Source: Thiotrichales bacterium (lineage in GTDB: Bacteria; Pseudomonadota; Gammaproteobacteria; PS1; Pseudothioglobaceae). Taken from it: 9,333 nucleotides of DNA. Location: the NCBI GenBank assembly GCA_002698045.1, contig NZUR01000006.1, positions 1 to 9,333 of the forward strand, in the 5' to 3' direction. This document shows, in pieces, positions 6,919-9,333 of this stretch (within the stretch, counting starts at the first letter, position 1; every line of letters starts with the position of its first letter). The position numbers were made by a program, and so were the translations under genes. The notes beneath the pieces were generated by a model. That model had not been told where the DNA came from and made no database searches. It worked only from the letters and a program-made list of their open reading frames with translations.

Positions 6919-7383
6919 ATGACTATTAACTATACACGTATAAGTGCACTTATCTTTCTCCTTATCTTTCTTGTTTATTCCTATCTTGCAGGTGAAATCC
7001 AAGTATTTGCGTTTGATGAAGACGCTGACTTTAATGCAAGAACGTTTCCTAAATTCATTTCCTATCTTGGCATCTTTGTATCTTTTTTGACTTTGGTTTT
7101 ATCCAAAAGTGAAGATGAGAAGTTTGGCCACTATGAATGGCTAAAAGTCTTCGTTTTATTCGTCTTAGTTTTTACGTATGGCATTATTATCAAATCGGTT
7201 GGATTCTTTTTGTCTACTAACCTATTTCTATTAGTTTCTTATTATTATTTGGGTGTCCGAAGTTACAAAGCCTTGTTGCTTTGTTCTTTCCCCGTTGTAG
7301 CCGGCTTGCAGTTTATGCTACATGGATTGCTAGACGTTTATATACGTGACCCCTTTCTTCAATTTTTAGGAGTGATTTCATGA
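6919..7383 (+). CDS. tctB: TctB, small membrane subunit of the tripartite transporter
   Basis: 154-aa integral membrane protein, the expected size for TctB (DUF1468). Hydrophobic stretches: residues about 8-24, 45-61, 74-92 and 93-111 (the last two nearly continuous), and 116-136, compatible with the four to five helices of the family. The usual short periplasmic loop follows helix 1 and includes an NARTFPKFI-like stretch, comparable to the R-x-F-P segment common in TctB proteins. It partners TctA in the inner membrane; its exact role in transport is poorly defined. A strong ribosome binding site AAGGAG lies at 6905-6910. The stop overlaps the tctA start (ATGA), so the two subunits are translationally coupled. 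Identification relies on hydropathy, size and position between tctC and tctA, since the family is poorly conserved. Confidence 0.9.
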   Translation: MTINYTRISALIFLLIFLVYSYLAGEIQVFAFDEDADFNARTFPKFISYLGIFVSFLTLVLSKSEDEKFGHYEWLKVFVLFVLVFTYGIIIKSVGFFLSTNLFLLVSYYYLGVRSYKALLLCSFPVVAGLQFMLHGLLDVYIRDPFLQFLGVIS

Positions 7384-8888
7384 TCGAAGGAATACTGACT
7401 GGCGTCAATACCGCCTTCAGTGGCTATAACATTATTATGGTCATGTTGGGTTGTTTTGCTGGAACTATTATTGGTATGCTTCCTGGTCTTGGACCAATGT
7501 CAGCTATTGCACTAATGATTCCAATTACTTATGGCTTCGATCCGGCCTCGGCTATGATATTAATGGCAGGTGTCTATTATGGCGCTATATTTGGAGGCTC
7601 AACCTCATCAATTCTTATTAATGCCCCTGGCGTTGCAGGAACAGTTTCGAGTTCATTTGATGGCTACCCGATGGCCAAAAATGGTCAGGCAGGAAAGGCT
7701 TTAGCTATTGCGGCATATGCATCATTTTCAGGTGGAACAATTGCAGCACTATTTTTATTAGTTGCGGCACCTCAACTAGCAAAAGTAAGTTTAAGTTTCC
7801 AGTCTGCAGATTACTTTGCTCTTATGTGTGTCGGTCTTTTGTCTATTGCTGCATTTGCCAGTAAGGGACAATTCCTAAAGGCCATGATTATGACAGCGCT
7901 AGGACTTGCCTTGGCAACTGTAGGCCAAGATGCTTTGTCAGATATTACTCGTTTTGCTTTCGGTAATATAAATTTAATGGATGGTATTAGTTTTGTTTTG
8001 TTAGTTATGGCTACTTTTGCCATGAGTGAAGCATTTATGATTATATTTAAAAAGATGGACATCAATTTTAAAGCCTCTGACGTTAGTAAAGATAAATTAG
8101 GGTCTATTAAATTATCCAAAGACGAGGTTAAGGAAATGGTTCCGGTCGTTGGTCGAACATCTATTCTAGGTTTCGCGGTGGGCGTGTTACCAGGAGCAGG
8201 AGCTACAATTGCAAGCTTCTTAGCCTGGGGCTTTGAGAGAAGTATAGCCTCAGCAAAAGAAAAATTAAAGTTTGGCAAAGGATCAATCAAAGGCTTGACT
8301 GCCCCTGAAACTGCTAATAATGCAGCATGTACAGGTTCTTTTGTGCCATTATTAACTTTAGGTATTCCGGGTTCAGGAACGACTGCTGTTATGTTAGGAG
8401 CGTTGTTGTCTTTCGGAGTTCAGCCGGGGCCAAGGCTCTACATCGATCAGCCTGAACTCTTCTGGGCTGTTATTATTTCTATGTACATTGGTAACGTCGT
8501 CTTATTAGTCTTAAATTTACCCCTGATTCCATATATCGCCCGTATATTAGCGATTCCTAAAAACATTTTAGTACCTTTGGTTTTGTTTTTCTCTGTTACT
8601 GGTGTTTATTTGATTTCATTTAATGCTTTTGATATCTATTTTATGGCTATTGTTGCCTTACTATCGCTCGTTTTACGGATTTTGAAATATCCTATGCCGC
8701 CATTAATATTAGGTTTTATTTTAGGTGGAATGTTAGAGAAAAATTTACGAAGAGCTTTGTTGATTAATGATGGCTCGTTCTCATTTATGTGGGAAAGGCC
8801 TATTAGTTTAGCTTTGTTTATAATTATGATAGTAATAGTATTATTGCAAATCTATCAAGGCTCCAAAAAAAAAGCAGAACTGAATTAA
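7380..8888 (+). CDS. tctA: TctA, large membrane permease subunit of the tripartite transporter
   Basis: Inner-membrane permease that moves the substrate released by TctC, most likely driven by an ion gradient as in known TctABC systems. 502 aa, typical for TctA, with about ten to twelve hydrophobic segments. Family signatures are all present: GMLPGLGPMSAIALMIP (32-48) followed by AGVYYGAIFGGSTSSILINAPG (63-84); the second inverted-repeat half has GVLPGAGATIASFLAW (268-283), APETANNAACTGSFVPLLTLG (308-328) and IPGSGTTAVMLGALL (329-343). A cytoplasmic charged loop lies around 224-256. The ribosome binding site AGGAG (7368-7372) lies inside tctB, seven bases before the ATG, and the genes overlap by 4 bp. 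It ends the operon; a palindrome follows at 8893-8908. Confidence 0.96.
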   Translation: MIEGILTGVNTAFSGYNIIMVMLGCFAGTIIGMLPGLGPMSAIALMIPITYGFDPASAMILMAGVYYGAIFGGSTSSILINAPGVAGTVSSSFDGYPMAKNGQAGKALAIAAYASFSGGTIAALFLLVAAPQLAKVSLSFQSADYFALMCVGLLSIAAFASKGQFLKAMIMTALGLALATVGQDALSDITRFAFGNINLMDGISFVLLVMATFAMSEAFMIIFKKMDINFKASDVSKDKLGSIKLSKDEVKEMVPVVGRTSILGFAVGVLPGAGATIASFLAWGFERSIASAKEKLKFGKGSIKGLTAPETANNAACTGSFVPLLTLGIPGSGTTAVMLGALLSFGVQPGPRLYIDQPELFWAVIISMYIGNVVLLVLNLPLIPYIARILAIPKNILVPLVLFFSVTGVYLISFNAFDIYFMAIVALLSLVLRILKYPMPPLILGFILGGMLEKNLRRALLINDGSFSFMWERPISLALFIIMIVIVLLQIYQGSKKKAELN

Positions 8889-8892
8889 ATTC

Positions 8893-8908
8893 TGGGATAC
8901 TTATCCCA
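8893..8908. repeat. Perfect palindrome just after tctA
   Basis: TGGGATA and TATCCCA are perfectly complementary around CT, starting four bases after the tctA stop. As RNA it would form a short stem (TGGGAT/ATCCCA) with a four-base loop. The following sequence is A-rich (AAATAAAATC) rather than T-rich, so it is not a classical intrinsic terminator for the plus strand; it could be a 3'-end stabiliser, a weak pause site or an operator for the downstream gene. Confidence 0.4.
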
Positions 8909-8959
8909 AAATAAAATCAAAAACAATTGCTAAATTAGTATTCACTAAGTGGAATTTTA

Positions 8960-9333
8960 ATGAAAAATAGCCGAGGCCAAAGCCCAGAAAATATTATTGG
9001 TCATTGGGTTGATCATTTTAATAATGGAAATCTAGAATGCCTTCTGGATATGTACCATGAAGGCGCTACTTTATTGCCAACTTTTTTGCCAAAACTTCTA
9101 TCTACTCCAGAACAAATAGAGGACTATTTTGTTAGAGCTATAGAAGGCCAAGCTTCGGTAGAAATTGATGATAGTCAGACTATCAAAAGGAAATTATCAG
9201 AAAATATGTATTTGATGACTGGCGCATACGTTTTCTGTCTTAAGAAAAAGAGTAATACAAAATATTTATCTTGGTTTACTTTCTTGATTGATTTGTCAGT
9301 TGATTCTCCAATTATGCACCATCACTCTTCTAG
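8960..9333 (+). CDS. SnoaL/NTF2-like protein of SgcJ/EcaC type, 3'-truncated by window edge
   Basis: ATG at 8960 opens 124 codons with no stop, running off the window. It begins MKNSRGQSPENIIGHWVDHF and continues with LLDMYHEGATLLPTFLPKL, STPEQIEDYF, a strand-rich second half and finally SPIMHHHSS at the edge. The N-terminal helix, the 'pollute-a-pocket' order of helices then beta strands, and the terminal I-M-H-H-H-S-S are typical of the SgcJ/EcaC branch of NTF2-like (DUF4440 / CaMKII-association-type) proteins, which end shortly after that motif, so only a few residues are probably missing. Such proteins are small, often dimeric cytoplasmic pocket proteins; many have no known reaction. Upstream AAGTGG (8948-8953) is a weak ribosome binding site. 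It is 71 bp from tctA, beyond a palindrome, so operon membership is uncertain. Confidence 0.75.
   Translation, partial: MKNSRGQSPENIIGHWVDHFNNGNLECLLDMYHEGATLLPTFLPKLLSTPEQIEDYFVRAIEGQASVEIDDSQTIKRKLSENMYLMTGAYVFCLKKKSNTKYLSWFTFLIDLSVDSPIMHHHSS

Noticed and set aside
7811..8290. 159-codon open frame on the minus strand
   Set aside because: Entirely opposite the TctA permease, whose frame carries unmistakable family signatures; the antisense reading shows no domain or initiation signal.

Overview
The window is AT-rich, densely coded bacterial DNA. The gene content (OmpR/EnvZ-type two-component systems, a TctD/TctE-type sensor pair and a TctCBA tripartite tricarboxylate transporter) points to a proteobacterium. 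Low GC, short spacers and overlapping genes would suit an uncultivated aquatic or marine lineage, but nothing here fixes the taxon; there is no rRNA, tRNA, mobile element or CRISPR array.

Layout. (1) Positions 1-2426, plus strand: the 3' part of an EnvZ-like histidine kinase, translationally coupled (TAATG) to an N-acylglucosamine 2-epimerase (AGE)-family sugar isomerase. (2) Positions 2431-4478, minus strand: a TctE-like histidine kinase and its TctD-like response regulator, also joined by TAATG. The kinase ends 4 bp from the isomerase, so the two blocks converge. (3) Positions 4479-4645: a divergent control region. (4) Positions 4646-8888, plus strand: an unusually long first TctC-type periplasmic binding protein (365 aa), a 167-bp spacer, then a canonical tctC-tctB-tctA transporter operon. 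(5) Positions 8960-9333: the start of a SnoaL/NTF2-like (SgcJ/EcaC-type) protein cut by the window edge.

How the genes may work together. The TctDE pair probably senses an organic acid (or other carboxylate) in the periplasm and switches on the transporter. The most informative signal is non-coding. A 34-bp element occurs upstream of both binding-protein genes, at 4554-4587 and 5779-5812. It has two GACAG-like half-sites exactly 11 bp apart, then 10 bp, then an identical CTTATGATTG containing the -10-like hexamer TATGAT. This is the geometry of an OmpR/PhoB-family activator site replacing a -35 box, so both promoters are probably controlled by the neighbouring TctD-like regulator. With two dissimilar binding proteins for one membrane module, a reasonable hypothesis is that the second feeds TctAB while the first is an alternative receptor or a ligand-sensing partner of the TctE-like kinase, as described for BctC/BctE in Bordetella.

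No wholly new system is evident. The points worth testing are the duplicated operator, the second binding protein and the isomerase embedded in a sensor-kinase operon.
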